Positions 44,404 through 52,235 of a DNA stretch of 64,000 nucleotides are shown piece after piece. Within the stretch, counting starts at the first letter, position 1. The number at the start of each line of letters is the position of its first letter. The stretch is taken from positions 62,001 through 126,000 of the forward strand of contig JAJVII010000015.1 of the NCBI GenBank assembly GCA_022072085.1. Direction: 5' to 3'. The notes under the pieces were generated by a model that was not told the DNA's origin, ran no database searches, and saw only the letters and a list, made by a program, of their open reading frames with translations. The DNA comes from Phycisphaerae bacterium (GTDB lineage: Bacteria; Planctomycetota; Phycisphaerae; JAJVII01). The translations under genes and the position numbers were made by a program.

Positions 44404-44806
44404 TTCACTCCATCAAGGTTGCGGTTGGCTGACGACAGGCGAACAAGGCTAACAAATCCGCCCCGGCCCGACAACGGGGGAAAGACAATGACGAATGTCG
44501 AGTGTCGAATGTCGAATGAAGACACCCTCACTCCGGCCCTCTCCCTCTAAGACGAGGGAGAGGGAGAAGAGGAGCATCCGCCCCCTCGCCCTCGCTTCTG
44601 CGAGGGAGAGGGTGGACCCGCCGAAGCTTCAGCGAAGGCGGGGCCGGGTGAGGGTGGCACGCGCGAGAAAGTCTACAGCCCGAGCAACGTTCCCCGCGAC
44701 TCCCACCCTCTCCCCTGCCCCTCTCCCGTCAAGGGAGAGGGGTAAGAGGACCGCCTTCGGGCCACTTACCTCTAGCCTCTGGCCCCTGACCTCTAGCCCC
44801 TGCCCC
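44404..44806. repeat. Composite of repeat arms: half element of family A, full family D, and a family-E-like run
   Basis: A 403 nt gap without gene. It contains a left arm of family A (44487-44520) directly joined to a family D element (44523-44752: CCCTCTCCC/GGGAGAGGG, a CGAAGCTTCAGCGAAGGCGGGG hairpin also found at 47175-47200, and ACCCTCACCC-type words). A run of CCTCTAGCCCCTGAC-like words follows (44772-44805). No partner arm of A is present. Confidence 0.85.
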
Positions 44807-45958
44807 CTACACCTTCAGCGCCCGCAGGCGGGCGACGACGGCCGGGATCGTTTCGAGGGCCCGGGCGATGTCTGCGTCGGTGGTGAAACGCGACAGGCTC
44901 AAACGCAGGGCCCCCTGGGCGGCGGCCGCGGGGACAGCCATCGCCCGCAGCACGTGCGACGCCTCCAGCGAGCCGCTGGAGCAGGCCGCCCCGCTCGAAG
45001 CCGCGACGCCCCGTTCGCTCAGGCCGATCAGCAGGGCCTCGCTCTGGCAGCCGGGGAAACTGATGTTGGTCGTGTTGGGCAGCCGCGGGCAGCCCTCGCC
45101 GCCGCCGTTGACGCGGGCCGACGGATCGGCAGCCAGCAGGCCCGCCTCCAGCCGGTCGCGCAGCTCGCGCACGCGGCCGGTCTCGACGGCGATGCTCTCG
45201 ATGGCCAGCCGGGCGGCCTCGCCCATGCCGACGATGCCGGGCACGTTCTCGGTGCCGCCGCGGCGGCGGCGCTCCTGGTGGCCGAGCAGCCAGGGCCGGA
45301 ACCGCGTCCCGCGGCGGACGTAGAGCGCCCCGACACCCTTGGGTCCGTGAAATTTGTGGGCCGAGATCGACACCAGGTCGGCCCCCAGCTCGCGGACGTT
45401 CAGCGGCAGCTTGCCGAAGCTCTGCACCGCGTCGCAGTGAAAGGGCACGCCGCGTTCGCGGCAGAGTTCGGCAATGCGGGCCGCGGGGAAGATCACGCCC
45501 GTCTCGTTGTTGGCGTGCATGATCGAAACCAGCGCCGTCTCGTCCGGGGCGACCGCCGCCTCAAGCGCCGCCAGGTTCAGTCGGCCGGCGGCGTCGACCG
45601 GGACTCGGATAACCTCGCGGCCGGACTTCTCCAGCCAGTCGGCCAGGTCGCGGACGGCCGAGTGCTCGACCGCGCTGATGACGATCTGCGTGCCGCGGTC
45701 GCGGGCAGCCAGCAGGCCCCGGACGGCCATGTTGTCGCTCTCGGTGCCGCCGCTGGTGAAGACGATCTCGGACGGGTCGCAGCCCAGGGCCGCAGCCACC
45801 GACGCCCGTGCCCCTTCGACGGCGGCCCGCACCTGCCCGCCGAAATCGTGAACGCTGGAGGGGTTGCCGTACCGCTCGGTGAGGTAGGGCATCATCGCCT
45901 CGACGGCCTGCGGGTCGATCGACGTGGTCGCGTTGTTGTCGAGGTAGGTCCAGTCCAA
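44807..45958 (-). CDS. Cysteine desulfurase (NifS/IscS family)
   Basis: PLP enzyme that mobilises sulfur from cysteine for Fe-S clusters or tRNA thiolation. The N-terminus is YLDNNATTSIDP, the PLP lysine lies in SAHKFHGPKG near residue 198, and the active Cys is in AACSSGSLE near 325 on the short NifS/IscS group I loop. Length 383 aa is standard. The start is TTG at 45958; no ATG or GTG lies nearby in frame. A palindromic element of family E immediately precedes it, and no scaffold gene (iscU/nifU) is adjacent. Confidence 0.93.
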   Translation of the reverse strand: MDWTYLDNNATTSIDPQAVEAMMPYLTERYGNPSSVHDFGGQVRAAVEGARASVAAALGCDPSEIVFTSGGTESDNMAVRGLLAARDRGTQIVISAVEHSAVRDLADWLEKSGREVIRVPVDAAGRLNLAALEAAVAPDETALVSIMHANNETGVIFPAARIAELCRERGVPFHCDAVQSFGKLPLNVRELGADLVSISAHKFHGPKGVGALYVRRGTRFRPWLLGHQERRRRGGTENVPGIVGMGEAARLAIESIAVETGRVRELRDRLEAGLLAADPSARVNGGGEGCPRLPNTTNISFPGCQSEALLIGLSERGVAASSGAACSSGSLEASHVLRAMAVPAAAAQGALRLSLSRFTTDADIARALETIPAVVARLRALKV

Positions 45959-45968
45959 GAAACACCGT

Positions 45969-46038
45969 GGGTCGGGGGCCGGGGAACAGGGGTCAGGGGT
46001 CGGTCTGACTGATCCCCGACCCCTGACCCCCGACCCCG
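45969..46038. repeat. Palindrome, word family E (GGGGTCAGGGGTC), upstream of the desulfurase gene
   Basis: The left arm (GGGTCGGGGGCCGG, GGGGTCAGGGGTCGG) runs from 45969, and the right arm is its complement (CCCCGACCCCTGACCCC) to 46038. The arms meet over a short CTGACTGA loop. Related elements lie at 33383-33458 and 51293-51372. It fills the short gap between the two neighbouring minus-strand genes. Confidence 0.88.
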
Positions 46039-46051
46039 CAACGCGTCTGCT

Positions 46052-47077
46052 TCAGTATAGACTCGTGCCGGTCTGGGAATTGTAGTCGGCTTCGGTGAGG
46101 TCCTTCGCCCAGCGGGCAGCCGACTGGACCCACTCGTCCGGGTCGTTGCTGAAGTCGTTGATGCAGCGGTCGACCGCCTGCCCGTATTCCTCGACCGTCG
46201 GATTGAAGCGAACCATGCCCAGCGCCAGCAGGGCCTCGATCTTCCAGGCCCGGTCGGGATGCTTGCGGGCCACCAGGATCAGGTCGCCCGGCTTCCACTT
46301 GTTCTGAGCGGCGAACATCGAACTGGCGGTGCGGTTGATCCGCGTCCGCGTATCCTCAGCCAGGTCGCGGAAGCTGCGGGCTTTGGCCGCCTCGTCCGCC
46401 CTGCCCATCTGTCCGTAGAGCCAGGCCAGGTGCTCGGCGGCGACCGACTCGATCCGCACGCCCAGTTCCTGCGTCCAGACGCGGACGTCCGGGCGAGTCG
46501 CCAGGTTGTGCCCGAGGATCAGCACCGCGCGGAGAATGGAGCGGGCCCGCTCGCGGCCCTGCTCGCCGCGGCCGGCCCATCGAGCGGCCTCGATGATTGC
46601 GGCGCTGGCGACGCGGTCCAGGGCCATGTTGAACTTCTGCGAGCGGCGCCATTCGAGTTGGTTGACCGGGAAATACCTGGGATAGAGGTTGAAGCCCTGT
46701 TTGTCCGCGGCGCTCTCGAGCAGGTCGGCGATCTCCAGCGGCGGGATCATGGTGGGCGGCAGCGCGCCGGGGTTGATCGGCTTGAGCTTGCGGTCCAGGT
46801 CGGAGTCGGCCCGCTTCTTGGTCTCGTAGGCAGCCATCGCCTTGTGGATGTCCTCGGCGCCGTCGCCGGCCTGCCCCTTGGGGGCTTCGACGATGCCGGT
46901 AATGTCCAGGTCGATCTTGATCGGATTCTTCACCAGCTCGCGGGCCGCCTCGCTGGGCTCGGGGTCCTTGGGACCCTTGGGCCAGAGAATCCAGGCGACC
47001 CCGCCGCCGATGATCGCGAGCATGACAACGGCGACGACCAGGCCGAGCTTGTAGGAGCCGGAACGGAATTGCGTCAT
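46052..47077 (-). CDS. Single-TM protein of unknown function
   Basis: A 341 aa protein. One TM helix near residues 9-31 is flanked by a short basic N-terminus, followed by a Lys/Pro-rich linker (PKGPKDPEPSEA) and a largely helical outer domain of about 280 residues with TPR-like spacing (EHLAWLYGQMGRADEAAKA, WKIEALLALGMV). I see no named motif. It is the gene upstream of the desulfurase on the same strand. ATG 47077 lies inside a longer frame; GAAGGTG precedes it. Confidence 0.75.
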   Translation of the reverse strand: MTQFRSGSYKLGLVVAVVMLAIIGGGVAWILWPKGPKDPEPSEAARELVKNPIKIDLDITGIVEAPKGQAGDGAEDIHKAMAAYETKKRADSDLDRKLKPINPGALPPTMIPPLEIADLLESAADKQGFNLYPRYFPVNQLEWRRSQKFNMALDRVASAAIIEAARWAGRGEQGRERARSILRAVLILGHNLATRPDVRVWTQELGVRIESVAAEHLAWLYGQMGRADEAAKARSFRDLAEDTRTRINRTASSMFAAQNKWKPGDLILVARKHPDRAWKIEALLALGMVRFNPTVEEYGQAVDRCINDFSNDPDEWVQSAARWAKDLTEADYNSQTGTSLY

Positions 47078-47142
47078 CGAGACACCTTCAGGAGGTAAGA
47101 GTGAAGCATCACTCAGCATCACGCCCCATGAGCACGATGCAA

Positions 47143-47286
47143 GACCCCTCTCCCTTTCAGGGAGAGGGTGGCCCCGCCGAAGCTTCAGCGAAGGCGGGGC
47201 CGGGTGAGGGTTCCGGGCGGAGCAGACACCCTCGGCTGAACCAAAGAACCCTCACCCCTGCCCCTCTCCCTGAAAGGGAGAGGGGA
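47143..47286. repeat. Palindrome, word family D, between the single-TM gene and uspA-like gene
   Basis: It has outer CCCCTCTCCCT/AGGGAGAGG arms (47143-47170 and 47262-47286), an inner hairpin CGAAGCTTCAGCGAAGGCGGGG, and the words GGGTGAGGGT/ACCCTCACCC. The hairpin sequence is nearly identical to that at 44620-44645. Confidence 0.88.
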
Positions 47287-47317
47287 GTAAGAGCGGCCCG
47301 GGACGGGTTGCGAACCG

Positions 47318-47788
47318 TCAGGGCAGGATGAACTCCCGTTCGGGGTGATGGACCGTCAGCACCGGGCAGGGCGCCTTGCGGACGACCTTCTCGGCGACCG
47401 AGCCCAGCAGCATGTGCGTCAGCCCGCCTCGGCCGTGCGTGCCGATAACCACCAGGTCGACGCCCTGGCTGTCGGCGTAGCGGACGATCTCGATCCAGGG
47501 CCGGCCGGCCAACACCTGGACGACGGTGGGAACCTGGCCGCCGACGCGCTGGTCGACGAACTTGCGGAGCGTCTCGTCGGCGCCCTTCATGACGTCCTGC
47601 GAGGGCGGCACGCCGACGGGCATGGTGTTGGGGACCATGTTCATCCAGTATTGGTAGGCCTCGTCGACGACATGGATGACGTGGAGCGTCGCCTCGTAAT
47701 CGCGGGCGAAATGCAGGGCGTAATTCAGCGCCGCTTCGGACAGCTCGGAAAAGTCCGTCGGGTAGAGAACCTTGCAGATGTTGATCAT
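47318..47788 (-). CDS. Universal stress protein A family protein
   Basis: A 156 aa UspA-fold protein. It shows the ATP-binding G-x2-G-x9-G-S/T motif (GTHGRGGLTHMLLGSVAEKV near residues 116-135) and the N-terminal VLYPTDFSELSEAAL. A 20-residue loop after beta 2 (DEAYQYWMNMVPNTMPVGVP) is longer than usual. ATP binding is expected (MJ0577-type). Not clearly linked to neighbours. Confidence 0.92.
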   Translation of the reverse strand: MINICKVLYPTDFSELSEAALNYALHFARDYEATLHVIHVVDEAYQYWMNMVPNTMPVGVPPSQDVMKGADETLRKFVDQRVGGQVPTVVQVLAGRPWIEIVRYADSQGVDLVVIGTHGRGGLTHMLLGSVAEKVVRKAPCPVLTVHHPEREFILP

Positions 47789-47906
47789 GCCAGTGCCTCC
47801 GGGCGTCGCCGCCGTTCATTCCTATTATGCGGAGATCGCCGCCAGGCTTCAAGCGGGTGGGACGGGCGACAAGGGCGGCAGCGACGACGCGGACCGGGAG
47901 GCCCGT

Positions 47907-48248
47907 TCACCCCGCCGCCGCCATCCGGTCGAAGTGGACGGCCACGAGCTGGCGCGCGGGCTTGCCGCCGCCAACCTGCTGTTGCGGCTGGACGCGGATG
48001 ACCCGAGCGGTCTTGATGCGGCTGAAGCAGCCGGCGACCTTGGCCAGCGTCGCGGTGCGCGGGAAGTTCAGCTCGACGACCTGCCCCGGGCGGATGGGGG
48101 CCAGGTAGGGAAGGTTGATCATCGCCCCGCTGCGCGAAACGTCCACGCTGCGAGCGTTGATGAACATGCTCAGGTGCGGGCAGTAGACGCTCACCGGCCA
48201 ATCGATCTTGTTTCGGGCGCTGCTGCGTCGATCAGCAAGCATGACCAT
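47907..48248 (-). CDS. PilZ-domain protein
   Basis: A 113 aa single-domain PilZ protein. The c-di-GMP-type RxxxR region is visible as DRRSSARN near residues 6-13 and the (D/N)xSxxG motif as VDVSRSGAM near 36-44. AAGGAG stands 8 nt before the ATG. Such proteins relay c-di-GMP to motility or exopolysaccharide systems. A second, related PilZ gene is at 61181-61501. Confidence 0.88.
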   Translation of the reverse strand: MVMLADRRSSARNKIDWPVSVYCPHLSMFINARSVDVSRSGAMINLPYLAPIRPGQVVELNFPRTATLAKVAGCFSRIKTARVIRVQPQQQVGGGKPARQLVAVHFDRMAAAG

Positions 48249-48428
48249 CGCAAACGCTCCTTGCGGCCGATGCCGCGTGCGGCGTTCTCGGTTCCATGAG
48301 TGCCATCGAACAGGCAGGGGTGTCAGTTTAGGTAATTTTTTCCGAATATACGTTCTGCGGCGGCGGCAGGCCCCGGCGACTGCTCAACCCCGGCCCGGCA
48401 CCGCCGGGCACCGCGAAGCCAAGCTGGG

Positions 48429-48456
48429 CCACAGATGCCCGCAGATGAACACAGAT
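48429..48456. repeat. Single arm of word family I (CACAGATGAA type)
   Basis: Three degenerate 10 nt words (CACAGATGCC, CGCAGATGAA, CACAGATCAT) stand alone in the 296 nt gap 48249-48544, without a clear complementary arm. The gap also has an AT-rich stretch near 48328-48352 that may hold the promoter of the PilZ gene. Confidence 0.6.
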
Positions 48457-48544
48457 CATTTATTTGACTGTGGTTATGGATGCGGCGTCTGCCGGGCGGC
48501 GGAGTGTTTGAGCGGTTTCGGCCAGGCCGGCATTCCTGGGGGCG

Positions 48545-50044
48545 TCAATCGGCGGCCGGCTGGCGGCCGAAGATGTCCACCCGCTCCCAGGCGGAGCTTC
48601 GCCAGCGCAGCCAGAAGCCGACGCCGAGCAGGACGATGTAGATCGTCCCGGCGATCCACGGGCCGATGCTCAGCAGGCTCGGGGCGACACGCGGCATGAC
48701 CCACCAGGTGATCGCGAAGCTCAGCGGCACGAACAGGCCGCCGATCAGCACCAGGCTGGTCCAGAGAATGACGTGCGTGTCGCCGGCGCCGCGCAGGGCG
48801 CTGGCGTAGATGATGCCCATCGCGTCGAAGAACTGGAACGCGCCGGCCCAGATCAGCGCCTGGCTGCCGATCCGCACCACCTCGGGGTCGTCGTTGAAGA
48901 ACTGGATCAGCTCGCGTCGAAAGACGACCAGCAGCACGCCGATCAGCAACTGGTAGCCGCCGCCGAGGATGAACCCGGCCGCCGTGAATCGCCGGGCGTG
49001 CGCGAACTGCCGCGCCCCCATCGCCCTGCCCACCAGCGCCGAGACGCCCAGCCCCACGCCGACCACCGGCATGAAGCCGAGCTGGAGATAGGTCATCGCC
49101 GCGTTGGAGGCCGCGGGGTGGGCGTTGCCCAGTTCCGCGCCGACGCGCTGGGTGATGTACATGATCATCACCGACCAGCCGATCAGGTCCAGCAGCCAGC
49201 TCGCCCCCATCGGCGCGCCGATCCAGATCAGCCGCCAGAAACGGTAGAGGCTCGGCCGCCAGTTCCGCCGCGTCCGATACGGACCGGCGAAGGCGGGCAT
49301 GAAGAAGCAGGCCAGCAGCGCGGCGGCCGCGAGGAAATTGGCGATGACGCTGGCCAGTGCAGCGCCGGCCATGCCCATCCGCGGCAGGCCCGCGCGGCCG
49401 TAGATCATCGCCCAGTTCAGCAGCACGTTGACGACGTTGGAGGCGACGCCGATGACCGCCGGCAGGCTGGGCCGGTGGACGCCCTGGAAGAAACCCTGAA
49501 GGCCCGACATGATCACGACCGCCGGCAGTGACCAGACCATCACGCGGAAGTAGGCAAGCGCGCTGGCGTAAACCTCGGGGCTGGCGGCGTAGCGCGTGGG
49601 CAGTCGGCCGGCGACGGCGTAGACGCCCGCCGAGGCGAGCAGCGACAGCCCCGCCAGGTAGATGGCCTGCCAGGCGTAGCGGCCGGCCTCGGCGTGCGTG
49701 CCCTTGCCCAGCGACTGACTGGCGAAGCTGTTGACGCCGAACGCCGTGCCGCGAAAGAGCGTGGCCACCGCGATGAACGCGAAGACGGCCGGCGTGATGG
49801 CCGACAGCGTGATCGTCCCCAGGTCCGGGTTGCTCACGGTGTCCAGGGGGATGCGCAGCCCGCCGAGGCGGAACTCTGTGCATCCGATCCTGCTGACCAT
49901 CCAGGTGTCGAAGAAGCCGATGAGCATCTGCGAGAGCATGGCCGGGATGATCGGCGCGGACAGCCGCAGGACCTGCGTAAACCCGGACGACCAGGGAAGT
50001 TGGCCTTGGGGGTTCGGGATGTCGTGCGGCGCTGCATCGGGCAT
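48545..50044 (-). CDS. MATE-family multidrug/Na+ efflux transporter
   Basis: A 499 aa membrane protein with twelve hydrophobic segments in two halves of six. The half starts LRLSAPIIPAMLSQMLIGFFDTWMVSRIG near residues 25-53 and its counterpart near 255 fit NorM/DinF-type transporters. Na+ or H+ coupling cannot be read from sequence. The ATG 50044 is used; the frame also allows one eight codons upstream. The strand is opposite to the HU gene, with a shared 377 nt intergenic region. Confidence 0.88.
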   Translation of the reverse strand: MPDAAPHDIPNPQGQLPWSSGFTQVLRLSAPIIPAMLSQMLIGFFDTWMVSRIGCTEFRLGGLRIPLDTVSNPDLGTITLSAITPAVFAFIAVATLFRGTAFGVNSFASQSLGKGTHAEAGRYAWQAIYLAGLSLLASAGVYAVAGRLPTRYAASPEVYASALAYFRVMVWSLPAVVIMSGLQGFFQGVHRPSLPAVIGVASNVVNVLLNWAMIYGRAGLPRMGMAGAALASVIANFLAAAALLACFFMPAFAGPYRTRRNWRPSLYRFWRLIWIGAPMGASWLLDLIGWSVMIMYITQRVGAELGNAHPAASNAAMTYLQLGFMPVVGVGLGVSALVGRAMGARQFAHARRFTAAGFILGGGYQLLIGVLLVVFRRELIQFFNDDPEVVRIGSQALIWAGAFQFFDAMGIIYASALRGAGDTHVILWTSLVLIGGLFVPLSFAITWWVMPRVAPSLLSIGPWIAGTIYIVLLGVGFWLRWRSSAWERVDIFGRQPAAD

Positions 50045-50156
50045 GTGGCCCAGTGTATCAGCGTCCAACGGGCCCGCAACTGTGCGGCGGCTGACCGAAA
50101 GCTACCTATCTTCCTGTCCGATGCAGGGATAGTGCAAAATCGCGGACGGATTTCAC

Positions 50157-50186
50157 TTGACGGTTATTTTCGTAACTCGCTAATAT
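50157..50186 (+). promoter_or_regulatory. Candidate promoter of the HU gene with long leader
   Basis: TTGACG (50157-50162) and TAATAT (50181-50186) with 18 nt spacing lie in an AT-rich patch of a GC-rich gap. The start would be near 50193, giving a leader of about 230 nt before the HU gene with two strong hairpins (see next). Confidence 0.55.
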
Positions 50187-50299
50187 TGAGCATGTTAAAG
50201 CGGTTGCACAGCAGGAGCATTTCGGATTCCCCTCTCGGCCGGGCCGATGACGCGATTGACGAACCCTTGGTCCGGCGGCAGTGGGCCGCGAGTTTGGCT

Positions 50300-50350
50300 T
50301 CGCTTGTCGAAGCCTCTTGCCGACAAGCGCTTCGGTGAGCGAAGCGATTT
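50300..50350 (+). promoter_or_regulatory. Hairpin region in the HU leader
   Basis: GGCTTCGCTTGTCGAAGCC (50300-50318) folds on itself (GGCTTCG/CGAAGCC), and GCTTCGCTTGTC pairs with GACAAGCGCTTCGGTGAGCGAAGC (about 50325-50348), giving two alternative folds. It lies about 75 nt upstream of the HU start. Confidence 0.55.
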
Positions 50351-50421
50351 GCAGGCCGCCGGATGGTCAGGATAGCCGGCTTCGTGTGCGACTGAGGTTG
50401 ACTCCCTAAGGAGGTGGTCTG

Positions 50422-50769
50422 ATGGCCACGGTGACCAAGAAGGAACTGATCGATCGAATCGCCGACTCGACGGGCACCAAGCGGGTCACGACCAAGAAGA
50501 TCATCCAGGGCTTCCTGGACGCGGTGATCGACGAACTGAGCCGCGGCAACCGGCTCGAGTTCCGCGACTTCGGGGTCTTCGAGCACAAGGACCGCGCCGA
50601 GCGCATCGCCCAGAACCCCAAGACGCTCGAGCAGGTCAGCGTCCCGCCCAAGCGGACCGTCAAGTTCAAGATGGGACGCATGATGAAGAAGCGTCTCCAG
50701 GACGCCCTCGACCGCGGCGAAGGCGGCCCGCCCGCGCCGGCCGGTCCCGCGCCCCAGGGCGAAATGTAG
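50422..50769 (+). CDS. HU/IHF-family DNA-bending protein with Pro/Ala-rich tail
   Basis: A 115 aa nucleoid protein. The DNABII fold is seen in TKKELIDRIADSTGTKRVTTKKI, LEFRDFGVFEHKDRAERIAQNPKT, and the beta-arm region with PPKRTVKFKMG. After residue 98 there is an unusual GGPPAPAGPAPQGEM tail. AAGGAGGTG stands at optimal distance before the ATG, one of the best ribosome sites in the window. A second, shorter HU is at 60721. Homo- or heterodimers are possible. Confidence 0.93.
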   Translation: MATVTKKELIDRIADSTGTKRVTTKKIIQGFLDAVIDELSRGNRLEFRDFGVFEHKDRAERIAQNPKTLEQVSVPPKRTVKFKMGRMMKKRLQDALDRGEGGPPAPAGPAPQGEM

Positions 50770-50868
50770 TTCGATCGCAACTCCCGCAGCTGGTGCAGGC
50801 GTTCGCGCCTGCACTTTCGTGCTTGCTTATTGACTCGCGCCGTCATTTGCACTAAGAACTAAAAAGAG

Positions 50869-50943
50869 CCCACCGGCCGGTGGGTCGAACCGGTTACAAG
50901 TTCGAGCCCGTCCGACTTCCACCCTGGTGCTTTTCGGACGGGC
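50869..50943 (+). promoter_or_regulatory. Structured 5' leader of the cold-shock gene
   Basis: A perfect 16 nt palindrome, CCCACCGGCCGGTGGG (50869-50884), is followed by the arms GCCCGTCCG (50906-50914) and CGGACGGGC (50935-50943), nine perfect pairs ending 5 nt before AGGAGG (50949). A weak promoter (TTGACT 50830-50835, TAAGAA 50853-50858) precedes it. Such leaders often make cold-shock mRNAs temperature-responsive. On the minus strand the first palindrome is followed by CTTTTT and could also terminate antisense transcription. Confidence 0.6.
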
Positions 50944-50960
50944 CCGGCAGGAGGCCAACC

Positions 50961-51194
50961 ATGGCGCGGGGCGTCGTCAAGTGGTTCGATCAGCGGAAGG
51001 GCTTCGGGTTCATCACCGACGCCGATGGCCATGATCTCTTCGTTCACTACACCAACGTGAACCCGGCGACCCGTCAGCAGCTCGTGGACGGCCAGCCGGT
51101 CACTTTTGAAGTCGCCGCCGGCGAGAAGGGCCCCATGGCCGTCAAGGTCGACGTCATCGCCGACGCCGGCGACCCGCCCGCCGCCACGCAGTAG
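50961..51194 (+). CDS. Cold-shock domain protein (CspA family)
   Basis: A 77 aa single-stranded nucleic acid chaperone. The RNP1-type motif is KGFGFITD near residues 12-19 and the RNP2-type motif is DLFVHYTNV near 24-32, with start GVVKWFD. The tail (AGDPPAATQ) is longer than CspA. AGGAGG is 7 nt upstream of the ATG, with a 95 nt structured leader. Downstream, a palindrome of family E separates it from the convergent methyltransferase gene. Confidence 0.95.
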   Translation: MARGVVKWFDQRKGFGFITDADGHDLFVHYTNVNPATRQQLVDGQPVTFEVAAGEKGPMAVKVDVIADAGDPPAATQ

Positions 51195-51292
51195 CTTTCT
51201 CTCCCCATCCCCGCGCGCCCGCCAGGCCCCTGATCGAAGATTGGGGGGGTCTTCTCGACTACACGTGTCTTCGTTGAGTCTCGTGGTTCCAG

Positions 51293-51372
51293 GGAACAGG
51301 GGTCCGGGATCGGGGGTCAGGGGTCAGTCAGACCGACCCCCGATCCCCGGCCCCTGACCCCCGATCCCCGCC
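51293..51372. repeat. Palindrome, word family E, encoding the C-terminus and stop of the methyltransferase
   Basis: The left arm (CGGGGATCGGGGGTCAGGGGTCAG) and right arm (GACCCCCGATCCCCGGCCCCTGACCCCCGATCCCCG, in pieces) are complementary. It spans the gap between the cold-shock gene and the convergent methyltransferase gene and enters the latter by about 45 nt (to 51372), supplying its Gly-rich tail and stop codon. Confidence 0.88.
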
Positions 51373-52235
51373 TCCCGCGACGCGATCACCATCAGCCCTT
51401 CCGGCAGCGGCGGCCAGGACATCCGCCGCAGCGGACCGGGGGTCGCCTTCAGCGCCAGCCTGGCCATCGAACGCGCCAGCGGAAAGTTGTCGCTGCGGGC
51501 CAGGATGCCGCAGACGTAGTCGAGGTTGTAGACCCGCGGCGCGGTGCCGGCCAGCCGCACGCGCAGGCCCGCCCGCCGCACGGCCTCACCCAGCGTCGCC
51601 CGGTTGAAGTACCACAGGTGGGCCCGGTGGAAGTGAACCCAGCGCGGACCGAGCCGCCGCGCCGGTCGGCTGGCCAGGTCGGGCGTCGTCAACAGCAGCA
51701 CGCCGCCGTCAGCCAGCAGGCTCGCCGCCTGGGCAATTGTCGTCAGCGGGTCGCGCACATGCTCGATCACGTCGATCAGGCTGACCAGGTCGAACCGCTG
51801 CGGCGGGGCGAAGCCTTCGAGCGTGCCGCGGAGGACGCGGCCGTCAGCCGAGTCCCCTGCCCCGGCCTTGGCGTGCGGCTCAAGGCCCGTCGCCTGCCAG
51901 CCGCGGCCGTCGGCCGCCGACAGCGAGTAGCCCAGCCCGCAGCCGACGTCGATCAGCCGGCCCGGCAGCACGAACCGCTCGACGCGGCGGAGCAGGCGGT
52001 CGTAGGTCGCCCGCTTGGTGGCGGCCAGCCCGCGGTCGCCGCCCTCGCGGTAGCCGAACTGGTCGTAGTATTCGGCGTCGTAGATCGCCGCCAACTCCGC
52101 GTCGGTCGGCTGCGGCGTTGCCAGCCCCAACCCGCAGCCGTCGCAACGGGCCAGCCAGGGGTGGGCGTCGGGGAACATCGCCTGCACGGCGCCGCGGCCG
52201 CACAGCGGACAGCTTGTGCCTGGTTCTGCGTTCAT
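51324..52235 (-). CDS. Zinc-ribbon class I SAM-dependent methyltransferase
   Basis: A 303 aa protein. The N-terminal zinc ribbon has CPLCG (9-13) and CDGCG (30-34). The SAM motif is LIDVGCGLGYSL near residues 88-99, the post-motif LIDVIEHVRDP is near 150, and the HFHRAHLWYFNR segment near 205 is typical of methyltransferase type 12 in surface-polysaccharide clusters. The last 15 residues (GIGGQGPGIGGRSD region) come from a palindromic repeat, so the ancestral stop was probably near residue 288. The start overlaps the glycosyltransferase stop by 4 nt, so translation is coupled. Confidence 0.87.
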   Translation of the reverse strand: MNAEPGTSCPLCGRGAVQAMFPDAHPWLARCDGCGLGLATPQPTDAELAAIYDAEYYDQFGYREGGDRGLAATKRATYDRLLRRVERFVLPGRLIDVGCGLGYSLSAADGRGWQATGLEPHAKAGAGDSADGRVLRGTLEGFAPPQRFDLVSLIDVIEHVRDPLTTIAQAASLLADGGVLLLTTPDLASRPARRLGPRWVHFHRAHLWYFNRATLGEAVRRAGLRVRLAGTAPRVYNLDYVCGILARSDNFPLARSMARLALKATPGPLRRMSWPPLPEGLMVIASREAGIGGQGPGIGGRSD

